From NCBI GenBank assembly GCA_965225955.1, contig CBDDBX010000032.1, forward strand, positions 62,001-126,000: 64,000 nt of DNA, written 5' to 3'. The notes under the pieces are model-generated. The model made no database searches and was not told the DNA's origin. It saw nothing but the letters and a program-made list of their open reading frames with translations. Shown here piece after piece: positions 49,146 to 56,612 of this stretch (position 1 is the first letter of the stretch; each line of letters starts with the position of its first letter). The stretch is from CBDDBX01 sp965225955. GTDB taxonomy: Bacteria; Acidobacteriota; Aminicenantia; UBA2199. The position numbers and the translations under genes are program-made.

Positions 49146-50018
49146 TTAGTTTTCTTCTCCAACAACAAATCTTGTAAAGCTTCTTACTGTAAATTCAGTA
49201 CCTGCTTTTGCAGCAGTTTCTTTTACAAGATCCATGATGGACATTTTATCGTTTTTGAAGAATTTCTGATTTACGAGGCAGTTTTCGGAATAGAATTTTC
49301 CAATTTTACCTTCAACGATTTTTTCAATTACGTTTTCAGGTTTGCCACTGTTTTTCATCTGTTCTCTGAAGATATCTTTTTCTTTTTCGATAGCGTCCTG
49401 AGGAACTGATGTTTCATCAAGATATAGAGGATTCATTGCTGCAACCTGCATTGCAACATCCTTAGCCATAGCTTTTGCTTCATCTGATTCACCGTTTCCG
49501 CCGAACTCAACGCCAACACCAATTTTACCATTAGTGTGAACATATGTACCGAAGAATGAAGGAGCTTCAGCTTTGATAGTTTTGAATCTCTTTACAACAA
49601 TATTTTCACCCATTTTATGGATAGCTTCTGCAAGCTGTTTTTCAACAGTCGCTTCAGCATCTTTAAGTGAAGGCTGAGCAAGAAGTTTTTCAACATCGTT
49701 ATCTTCAACATTGTTGGCAGAAATCTGAGCTGCAACATCTTTAGCAATAGCTACGAAATCTTCGTTTTTAGCAACAAAGTCTGTTTCGCAGTTAACTTCA
49801 ACCATAACGCAGCTGTTTTCAGAAGTCTGAATAGCAATGATACCATCGTTTGCTGATCTTGAAGCTTTCTTTTTAGCTTTTTCAAAACCCTTTTTTCTAA
49901 GGATTTCTTCAGCTTTTTCAAAATCGTTTTCAGCAGCTTCCATTGCTTTCTTACATTCAAGAATAGCAATACCAGTCTGTTCTCTGAGCTTTTTTACAAG
50001 CGCCATATCAACTGCCAT
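49146..50018 (-). CDS. tsf: elongation factor Ts
   Basis: EF-Ts recycles EF-Tu from GDP to GTP. 290 residues. The N-terminal UBA-like domain VKKLREQTGIAILECKKAME and the signature EVNCETDFVAKNEDFVA are intact, followed by two core subdomains and the C-terminal module. Its ATG overlaps the rpsB stop (TAATG). Confidence 0.98.
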   Translation of the reverse strand: MAVDMALVKKLREQTGIAILECKKAMEAAENDFEKAEEILRKKGFEKAKKKASRSANDGIIAIQTSENSCVMVEVNCETDFVAKNEDFVAIAKDVAAQISANNVEDNDVEKLLAQPSLKDAEATVEKQLAEAIHKMGENIVVKRFKTIKAEAPSFFGTYVHTNGKIGVGVEFGGNGESDEAKAMAKDVAMQVAAMNPLYLDETSVPQDAIEKEKDIFREQMKNSGKPENVIEKIVEGKIGKFYSENCLVNQKFFKNDKMSIMDLVKETAAKAGTEFTVRSFTRFVVGEEN

Positions 50019-50797
50019 TATTCATTCTCCTTTTTTGCTGCAGCTTCTTTTGTCTCTTCAGTATTAGCTTTTGCTTCTTCAGCATTGTCGAGTTTTTCTA
50101 TTTTTGCAGCTTCTCTTTTGTCATTTCCAAGTTTAACAGCTTCACCAAATTTAGAAGCAAAGAGTTTAATAGATCTGATAGCATCATCGTTACCTGGAAC
50201 AGGATAATCGATAACTTCAGGATCTGCGTTTGTATCAACGATACCAACTATAGGGATATTGAGTTTTCTTGCTTCGTAAACAGCAATATCTTCATAAGTT
50301 GAATCGATAATGATGATAACACCAGGAAGAGATTTAATATGTCTCATACCCCAGAGGTTCTTCTGAAGTTTTTTGTAAACCTTTTCAAGTCTTGACTGCT
50401 CTTTTTTAGGTTTAACATCCCAGCGTCCGTCTTTTTTCATCTCATCAAGATCGATGAGTTTATCTATGCTCTTACGAATCATAGAGAAGTTTGTCAGAAG
50501 ACCACCAAGCCATCTTTTGTGCACATAGTGCATGCCTGTATTTTCACCAACTTCTTCAATGATTGCCTGAGCCTGTTTTTTAGTACCGACTATGAGAGCA
50601 TCCTTACCGGAAGCAACAACATCAGTTGTATAGTTCAGAGCGTCTTTAAACATCTCGATTGATGTCTGAAGGTTAATGATATAGATTCCGTTCTTCTTAC
50701 CATAAATGTAAGGTTTCATCTTTGGATTCCATCTTCTTACCTGATGGCCAAAGTGTACACCTGCTTCAAGCATTTCGCGCATATTAACTGTAACCAT
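50018..50797 (-). CDS. rpsB: 30S ribosomal protein S2
   Basis: S2 binds the 30S head-body junction. 259 residues, with MLEAGVHFGHQVRRWNPKMK, IYGKKNGIYIINLQTSIEMF, VHKRWLGGLLTNFSMI, DSTYEDIAVYEARKLNIPIV and DTNADPEVIDYPVPGNDDAI. The C-terminal Glu/Lys/Ala-rich tail (EAKANTEETKEAAAK) is extra and disordered, as in many species. Confidence 0.98.
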   Translation of the reverse strand: MVTVNMREMLEAGVHFGHQVRRWNPKMKPYIYGKKNGIYIINLQTSIEMFKDALNYTTDVVASGKDALIVGTKKQAQAIIEEVGENTGMHYVHKRWLGGLLTNFSMIRKSIDKLIDLDEMKKDGRWDVKPKKEQSRLEKVYKKLQKNLWGMRHIKSLPGVIIIIDSTYEDIAVYEARKLNIPIVGIVDTNADPEVIDYPVPGNDDAIRSIKLFASKFGEAVKLGNDKREAAKIEKLDNAEEAKANTEETKEAAAKKENE

Positions 50798-50809
50798 GAT
50801 AATCCACCT

Positions 50810-51214
50810 TTACCTTTTATGATACTGTGACGCTTTTCTCGCTTTGAGAAGACCGTATTTCTTACTTTCTTTCTCTCTTGCATCACGTGTCAGAAGTCCT
50901 GCTTTCTTTAATACTGGTCTCAGTTCTGCATTGTATTCAAGAAGTGCTCTTGAAATACCAAGTTGAATAGCATCAGCCTGCGCTGCAACACCTCCACTAC
51001 AAATATTGATAAGGATATCAAAGTTGTCGTTGGTGTTTGTTAAAGTAAGAGGTTTGTAAATGGTCAGTTTATGCATTTTCAGTGGAAAATAGTCATTAAA
51101 GACCCTTGCTCTTTTGTTTACAACGAGTTTAACGTTGCCATTTCCCGGTCTCAGATAGACACGGGCTATACTGGTTTTTCTTCTACCAGTTCCGTAGTAC
51201 TGTACGATACTCAC
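50810..51214 (-). CDS. rpsI: 30S ribosomal protein S9
   Basis: S9 reaches the ribosomal P site through its C-terminal tail. 134 residues. The start IVQYYGTGRRKTSIARVYL and ICSGGVAAQADAIQLGISRA are typical. The C-terminal tail ends KARKASQYHKR; family members usually end KR, where the last Arg contacts P-site tRNA, and this is kept. It is 12 bases after rplM. Confidence 0.97.
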   Translation of the reverse strand: MSIVQYYGTGRRKTSIARVYLRPGNGNVKLVVNKRARVFNDYFPLKMHKLTIYKPLTLTNTNDNFDILINICSGGVAAQADAIQLGISRALLEYNAELRPVLKKAGLLTRDAREKESKKYGLLKARKASQYHKR

Positions 51215-51226
51215 TAAGTCCTCCTG

Positions 51227-51673
51227 TTAGATTTCAAGCTTTTCAGGATTCTGAGCTTTATGAAGATGCTCAGTGCCCTTATATACTTTAAGTTTTTTTA
51301 ATATCTTTCTGTTAAGTTTGTTTTTTGGAAGCATACCCTTAACAGCGTGAAGAATAACTCTGTCAGGATATCTCTCAATCATTGTTTCGAATGATGTTTC
51401 TTTGATACCGCCCATGTAACCTGAATGGCGATAGTACATTTTCTGTTCTGCTTTTGCACCAGTTAGTTTGATTTTCTCTGCATTAATAACGATTACGAAA
51501 TCACCAGTGTCAAAAAAAGGAGTGTAGTTAGGTTTGTTTTTTCCTCTCAGAATGTTTGCTACTTCGGTAGAAAGTCTACCAAGTACCAGATCTTCTGCAT
51601 CAACTACCCACCATTTGCGTTCAATTTCATCTTTTTTTGGGATAAAAGTCTTGTTCTTATTGTTCAATTTCAT
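51227..51673 (-). CDS. rplM: 50S ribosomal protein L13
   Basis: L13 is an early assembly protein of the large subunit. 148 residues. Motifs: WWVVDAEDLVLGRLSTEVAN, ILRGKNKPNYTPFFDTGDFV, KMYYRHSGYMGGIKE and VKGMLPKNKLNRKILKKLKV. First gene of the six-gene translation operon, with GAGG before its ATG and a clear promoter at 51702-51728. Confidence 0.98.
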   Translation of the reverse strand: MKLNNKNKTFIPKKDEIERKWWVVDAEDLVLGRLSTEVANILRGKNKPNYTPFFDTGDFVIVINAEKIKLTGAKAEQKMYYRHSGYMGGIKETSFETMIERYPDRVILHAVKGMLPKNKLNRKILKKLKVYKGTEHLHKAQNPEKLEI

Positions 51674-51701
51674 TGCTCTACCTCATAATAAAAAAAGTCA
51701 A

Positions 51702-51728
51702 TTTATACCAAAAACCTCTTTTTGTCAA
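51702..51728 (-). promoter_or_regulatory. promoter of the rplM operon
   Basis: Minus strand TTGACA (51723-51728), 15 bases, TATAAA (51702-51707) preceded by TTGG. The 15-base spacer is short, but both hexamers are strong. The start codon is about 28 bases after the -10 box. Confidence 0.7.
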
Positions 51729-51803
51729 GCTTTTGCGTTATTTTAACTACATATCAGAACAGTGGTATTGATGATCAGTATACACATAAACAATACCAAT
51801 TTA

Positions 51804-51832
51804 TTGATTTTTGAGCGGTTATTTGGTATAAA
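51804..51832 (+). promoter_or_regulatory. promoter of the DUF507 pair, predicted leaderless
   Basis: TTGATT (51804-51809), exactly 17 bases, TATAAA (51827-51832). The ATG at 51840 lies seven bases on, and no ribosome binding site is present. Confidence 0.75.
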
Positions 51833-51839
51833 TAACAAC

Positions 51840-52118
51840 ATGAGACTCAATAAACAGCAGATAGAGCATATGTCGTTTTCGATAGTTAATGGCTTACTTA
51901 AAGAAGAGGTCCTTATAACTGATGATCGTGAAAGACTTATGCAGGAAATTGAGCATTTAATTGCTCAGGAGTTACAGAGAGAAGATGATCTTGATGCAAG
52001 AGTTAAAGAGATTCTGAAAGAGAAGTTTAATGAAATCAGAAGTGCAAACATAGATTACTTTGAGATGTACAAGATGATTAAGAGTCGTCTTGCTGATGAG
52101 GAGAACATAGTCTTATGA
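51840..52118 (+). CDS. DUF507 family protein, first copy
   Basis: A 92-residue DUF507 protein: MRLNKQQIEHMSFSIVNGLL, then VLITDDRERLMQEIEHLI and DARVKEILKEKFNEIRS. DUF507 proteins usually come as adjacent pairs in Aquificota, Deltaproteobacteria-type and related phyla, and their role is unknown. The frame is open from 51762, but the ATG at 51840 gives the family N-terminus and is correctly placed for the promoter. Overlaps the second copy by four bases. Confidence 0.9.
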   Translation: MRLNKQQIEHMSFSIVNGLLKEEVLITDDRERLMQEIEHLIAQELQREDDLDARVKEILKEKFNEIRSANIDYFEMYKMIKSRLADEENIVL

Positions 52119-52405
52119 GCCTTAAACTTTCAAGAAATAAAGTCAATTATATGACGAAGCTGATAATAAATCATATTAAAGATCATGAAGAGGCTGACTA
52201 TAACGGCGAGTTGGGAGATCTCAGGTTTAAAATATACCATATAATTATGGATGAGCTTAAGTTATACAGTCAGATAGAAGAGGAAGCCAGGGCAAAGATT
52301 ACAGCTCAGAAGAAGAGCATACCTGAAGGATCAAGAGAGTGGGAAATTCTTTTCCGTAAATATTCAAATGAAGCTCTTGATAAGTTAGGTAAAATCTGGA
52401 GTTAA
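52115..52405 (+). CDS. DUF507 family protein, second copy
   Basis: A 96-residue DUF507 protein: MSLKLSRNKVNYMTKLIINH, LKLYSQIEEEARAKITAQKK, IPEGSREWEILFRKYSNEAL. It differs from the first copy in its longer C-terminal part with the W..LF.KY..EAL phrase typical of the second member of such pairs. The two proteins probably form a heterodimer. Start overlaps the first stop (ATGA). Function unknown. Confidence 0.9.
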   Translation: MSLKLSRNKVNYMTKLIINHIKDHEEADYNGELGDLRFKIYHIIMDELKLYSQIEEEARAKITAQKKSIPEGSREWEILFRKYSNEALDKLGKIWS

Positions 52406-52434
52406 GCAGATAAATCCCTGGCTGCCGGGGGGAA

Positions 52435-53454
52435 ATGTTGTCTTTAAAAATCAGACTTATATTTACTATTCTTATACTTACAGTTCTATCCTGTAATTCA
52501 GGAGATGGAAAAGAACAGAAAGTAGTAAGAGGATTCACAATGGGCACCACTTATACAGTTAAGTGGTATAGTGCAGATAAAAAAAACAGTATCCCTGAAA
52601 TTAAGAGTGAGATAAAGAGAATTCTTGCAGGTCTTAATCAGACGATGTCTGTATTTATTAAAGATTCAGAAATAAGCAGATTTAATGATTATAAAAACAC
52701 CGACTGGTTTGAGGTAGAAAAGAGAACCTCTGACCTGTTTCGGATAGCCCTTGATATTCATGAAAAAAGCGGTGGGGCATTTGATATAACTGTTGGGCCT
52801 TTAATCAGACTGTGGGGGTTTGGTAAAGATCCTATGACCAGAAAAATCCCTCCTGAAGAAGAAATAGACAGTCTTCTTAAAGTAATTGGCAGTCGTTTTC
52901 TTGAAGTAAAAGATGGAGCAATTAAAAAGACAATTCCATCTATTTACTGCAATCTCTCTTCTATTGCAAAAGGATATGGTGTGGATGTCGTAAGTGAACT
53001 TCTTGAAAAGAGGGGCGTCAGTAGCTATCTGGTTGACATTGGTGGTGAGAACAGAGTTTATGGTAAAAAGCCTGGTAATAAGAAGTGGCATGTAGGTATT
53101 GCAGTTCCTTCAAGCGAAAGAGCCGGTGTTCAGGAAATTATAGCTCCGGGAAACATGTCTATGGCAACTTCCGGTGATTATCACAACTATTTTGAAAAAG
53201 ATGGTGTGAGATTTTCTCATATAATTGATCCGTTAACAGGTTATCCTATAAAACATACTCTGGCTTCAGTTTCGGTGCTTCATAAATCCTGCATGCATGC
53301 AGATGCATGGGCAACAGCTCTGGATGTTCTGGGGGTTGAAAAAGGTTTGAAGATAGCTGAAAAGAATAAGCTTACTGTCTACATGATCTACAGGGACAAT
53401 GGGAAATTCAAAGTCGCTATGACTGAGGCTTTTAAAAAATATCTGAAGAAGTAG
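52435..53454 (+). CDS. apbE: FAD:protein FMN transferase (ApbE), lipoprotein
   Basis: ApbE covalently attaches FMN to Thr/Ser of flavoproteins such as NqrC, RnfG and related subunits. 339 residues. A lipobox signal peptide (IFTILILTVLSCNS) anchors it in the periplasm. Motifs: RGFTMGTTYTVKWY, GGAFDITVGPLIRLWGFG, KGYGVDVVSELL, YLVDIGGENRVYGKK and FSHIIDPLTGYPI. Target flavoprotein genes (rnf/nqr) are not in this window. GGGGGG lies just before the ATG. Confidence 0.95.
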   Translation: MLSLKIRLIFTILILTVLSCNSGDGKEQKVVRGFTMGTTYTVKWYSADKKNSIPEIKSEIKRILAGLNQTMSVFIKDSEISRFNDYKNTDWFEVEKRTSDLFRIALDIHEKSGGAFDITVGPLIRLWGFGKDPMTRKIPPEEEIDSLLKVIGSRFLEVKDGAIKKTIPSIYCNLSSIAKGYGVDVVSELLEKRGVSSYLVDIGGENRVYGKKPGNKKWHVGIAVPSSERAGVQEIIAPGNMSMATSGDYHNYFEKDGVRFSHIIDPLTGYPIKHTLASVSVLHKSCMHADAWATALDVLGVEKGLKIAEKNKLTVYMIYRDNGKFKVAMTEAFKKYLKK

Positions 53455-53506
53455 AAAAAATCTTATCTGCTCAGAGCTACGTTGGGTTCTGGTAATGAAC
53501 CCGGAT

Positions 53507-53654
53507 GACTAACGCGGACTGTTACGGATTAACACCAACCGGCTATTGCTAATATTTCAGAATTAGTAATGAACAGGTGCGCTTCAAGCTTTTTTTGAAT
53601 GAAAGATGGATTGTTTTGCAGTCCGTGTTAATTGGTGTAAGTCGGTGTCAGTCC
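53507..53654. repeat. intergenic repeat site D (inverted arms)
   Basis: The arm 53507-53540 (GACTAACGCGGACTGTTACG, then GATTAACACCAACC) pairs imperfectly with 53618-53654 (starting GCAGTCCGTGTTAATTGGTG), sharing ATTAACAC and GACT words. GGGTTC-TGGTAAT-GAACCC at 53484-53502 is a further small hairpin. Gap 53455-53696 holds no gene. Confidence 0.65.
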
Positions 53655-53696
53655 AATAAACTTATCTGGGGTTGGTAAATCTGATCTTTTTATTGC

Positions 53697-53942
53697 CTAC
53701 TTATTCTTCTTAAGGAACTCTTTTCTGCATTTTGAGGAGCAGAAGAAATGTGTCTGGCCTTTATGTATTAATTCGATACTCTGGGATTTGGGAATGAAGG
53801 TGCCGCATGAAGGATCCTTCACCATTGGTTCTGTTGATTCACTGGCAGGAATTGTACCAGGTTTACTCTTTTTTTGCCATAAAACTTTATAGAGAAAATA
53901 TATCAGGCCAAAGAGAAGTAGCAGTTGAAGTAATCTGGGCAT
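53697..53942 (-). CDS. membrane-anchored YHS/TRASH-like metal-binding protein
   Basis: An 81-residue protein: one helix (LLQLLLLFGLIYFLYKVLW), a short linker and a YHS-like domain with DPSCGTFIPKSQSIEL and HFFCSSKCRKEFLKK. The Cys set (one in DPSCG, two in CSSKC) suits binding of a soft metal such as copper or iron. Two-part proteins like this (PP0621 type) are common near envelope genes; function unknown. The ATG at 53940-53942 lies four bases after the original kinase stop; a TTG at 53954 is the alternative. Confidence 0.8.
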   Translation of the reverse strand: MPRLLQLLLLFGLIYFLYKVLWQKKSKPGTIPASESTEPMVKDPSCGTFIPKSQSIELIHKGQTHFFCSSKCRKEFLKKNK

Positions 53943-53946
53943 ATTG

Positions 53947-56303
53947 TCAGCCAATCTGTTTTATTGCATGAAGTACTTCCTGAGCGCTGTGGAAAACGAT
54001 TCTCTCTCTTTTTTTCCATACATTTGTAGATAATTGAGAGGAGCTGGGGAGGCACATCTTTTCTGAATTTTTCCAGTGCAGGGGGAGGCTCAAACAGATG
54101 CTGGTGGAATACATTTTCACCTTTAAATGGCACCTGACCTGTTACGAGATGGAACAGAGTAACTCCTGCAGAGTAGATATCAGTTCTGTGATCTATTTTC
54201 ACTCCCTGTATCTGTTCTGGTGACATATAATAGGGGAGTACCTGTAATTATTCCGGTTTCGCTGTTTTTACCATCACCTCTTATGATTGCAAGACCAAAG
54301 TCCATTATTTTAATCTCTTTCTGTCTTGTGATCATTATGTTGTGAGGTTTTATATCTCTATGAACAACTCCCTGTTTGTGGGAATAGTTCAGTGCTTTAA
54401 AAATCTTTATTGCAATAAAAATAATCTGAGGTATTGTGAAGCCCTTCTGTTTTCTTATGAGAGTCATGAAGTTTTCACCTTCTATGAACTCCATGGAAAT
54501 GAAATAGTCTCCATTCAACTGGCCAACATCATATACCGTAACGATATTGGCATGTGAAAGAGAAGCTGTTGATCTTGCTTCAGAGTAGAACCTTTCCAGA
54601 TTTCTGCGATCATTAATGAGACCTGAACTGAGGACTTTCAGAGCTACAATTCTCTTGAGAACGGTATCTTCGGCTCTGAAAACAACTCCCATTCCACCTT
54701 CGCCAACTTTTTTCAGTATTTTGTAGCGATGATCAGTTTCTTCAGAAACCATATCCATTTCGCGGAATTTGGCTATGAGGCTTTCAACAGCTTTTATTCT
54801 CTGGTGTATATCTTTATATGAATAGTTCTCTGTAAGGATTCTCTGGTAGATGGAGTGAGCATCTTTATAGTTGCCGGCATTTTCATGAGCCTGGCCAAGA
54901 AGGTAGTACCAGTCTATATTCTGCTTGTTAAGAGGGGATTCATTAAGAAGCTGACCTATTTTCTCAATAACAAGCTGAGGTTTACGGTTCTTAAGGAAAA
55001 TTTCAGCCATATGTGAGATAGCTGAGTTATATTCGGGATCATCTTTTTTAACTTTCTGAAAGTTTGAAAGAGCTCTTTTGAGATCTTCTATTCTTAAAAA
55101 TGAAATCCCTGCCTGATGGAAGAGTTCAGATTTCTCATAAAGTTCACCGGCTTTCTGGAATTTATCGTGTTTAAATGAGAGATCAGCTGCAGTTTTCCAC
55201 TCTCTGCCCAGTTCGTACATTTTGCAGGCTTCTTCTTCATTATTTACTTTGAGATAGTTATCTGCTGCAGATATGTAATTCTGGTTCATGAAGTAGCAGT
55301 AGGCGGCTTTATCGTAGCTACTGTTCCACTCAAATAATTCAGCTGCTCTTGTATAATCTTTTCCTTTAAGCAGCCATTCCGCAGCTTCCGGGGTATTCCC
55401 CTGTGCAAGTGCGTGCTCACCTCTTAACTGACAGGCAAGATCCTTTTTACCATTTTTTTCATAAATTTTAGCTGCTTCAGTAAGATTCTGTGCTTTCTCA
55501 TACAGCTGAGCTGCTTCATCGTACTGCTCCAGTTTCAGAGCTATTTCTGCAGCCTTTTCAAAATCATTGTTCTTCAGAAGCAGATCGTAGGCATGTTTGT
55601 ACTCTCCAAGTCTGACGTACAACTCAACTGCTTTATGCAGATCTGCATCAAGTTTGGGATTCCTCTGAAAACCCACAGCTGTATCTGCATTTGCAAGAAA
55701 CCAGTTTTCGAAATTCTGTGCAGCCTTTTTGAAATTACCGGCTTTCTCATAGATATAGCCAGCTTTACGATAAAAGCCTTTTTTCTCAAAAATCAGAGCA
55801 GCTTTATTAAACTGCCCATGTTTAAAATATATCTCCGCTGCCTCTTTTGATCTGTTATTATCTTCAAGGATAATGCCGGCTGCTTCAAAATTGTTATGTT
55901 TCAGGTAGAGTTCAATGATCTTGTCAATGTTTCCGCTTTTTTTGTAGTTCTCTATCGCTTTATTATCATTTTTAAGCTTCTCAAACAGTTCACCTGCCTG
56001 ATCGTATTCCTGGCCATCGTTATAAATTTCCAGAGCTTTTGAGTAATTACCTATCTCTTCGTAAAGTAAACCGGCTTTGAGGTAATCTTTCTGTTTTATT
56101 GATCTTCTGGCCTGTTTGATAATGTACGATTTTTTAAACAGTAGTGAGTACAGAGCACCAAGAGGTGACTTGTCTGTATTTTTTACTACTTTGGATACCT
56201 TAAGCAACTCCCATAGGAGTTTAAGGGCAATTATTACTGCAACAATTATAGCACCCAGACGGACGTGCTGGTTCTGAATCAGATTATTGATTACACTTTC
56301 CAT
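53947..56303 (-). pseudogene. TPR-repeat Ser/Thr protein kinase, broken by two single-base shifts
   Basis: Layout: membrane helix about 10-30 (LGAIIVAVIIALKLLWELL), about 12-14 TPR-like repeats (50-500) and a C-terminal Hanks-type kinase from about 518: VGEGGMGVVFRAED, VALKVL, HRDIKPHNIM, MDFGLAI. The frame breaks in the activation segment at a run of four C (minus strand, 54233-54236): deleting one base restores GTP-YYMSPEQIQG. The correct frame then runs through DIYSAGVTLFHLVTGQVPF to RENRFP, where one extra base near 53981 hides the ending SAQEVLHAIKQIG and the stop at 53947-53949. Both shifts are one-base insertions, so assembly error is as likely as decay. The start is the ATG at 56301-56303, 11 bases after TGCTATACT. 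Confidence 0.85.
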
Positions 56304-56487
56304 GATACGGAAGTAGTATAGCAAAGGGAAATTAAAAAATCAATTTCAAATGGTGTTCAAATTTCCCGTTTTTTATCTTCTCTTCAGTTTGTTCAATTCA
56401 TAATGTTGTGCAGGATTTCTGATTCATAAAATGGATTCTGAGTGAGTAGAAAAAATTCATATATAACTCCATTTCTGAGGATAGGTA

Positions 56488-56531
56488 TGCAGGTATTCCA
56501 ACTGATTCCTGATGAGTAGTTGCTACCTGCA
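56488..56531. other. interrupted hairpin upstream of the S46 peptidase gene
   Basis: TGCAGGTA (56488-56495) pairs with TACCTGCA (56524-56531), with CAACT/AGTTG pairing inside. TACCTGCAGGTA (56524-56535) is also a perfect palindrome. Possible operator or RNA structure. Confidence 0.4.
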
Positions 56532-56560
56532 GGTAACTCACATATTTATAATCTTTCTGA

Positions 56561-56589
56561 TTGACTGCTTAAATCTGATTATGTACACT
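56561..56589 (+). promoter_or_regulatory. possible promoter of the S46 peptidase gene
   Basis: TTGACT (56561-56566), 17 bases, TACACT (56584-56589), leaving room for the AAGGAGG site before the ATG at 56613. The perfect TATAAT at 56594-56599 is too close to the start to leave a ribosome binding site on the mRNA. Confidence 0.4.
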
Positions 56590-56612
56590 GGATTATAATT
56601 AAGGAGGCTTTT

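Noticed and set aside
53903..54226. Separate short kinase-like gene
   Set aside because: It is the continuation of the TPR kinase in another frame, not an independent gene.
54225..54245. Programmed ribosomal frameshift in the kinase
   Set aside because: There is no slippery heptamer with a following pseudoknot, and a second shift occurs downstream, so sequencing error or decay is more likely.
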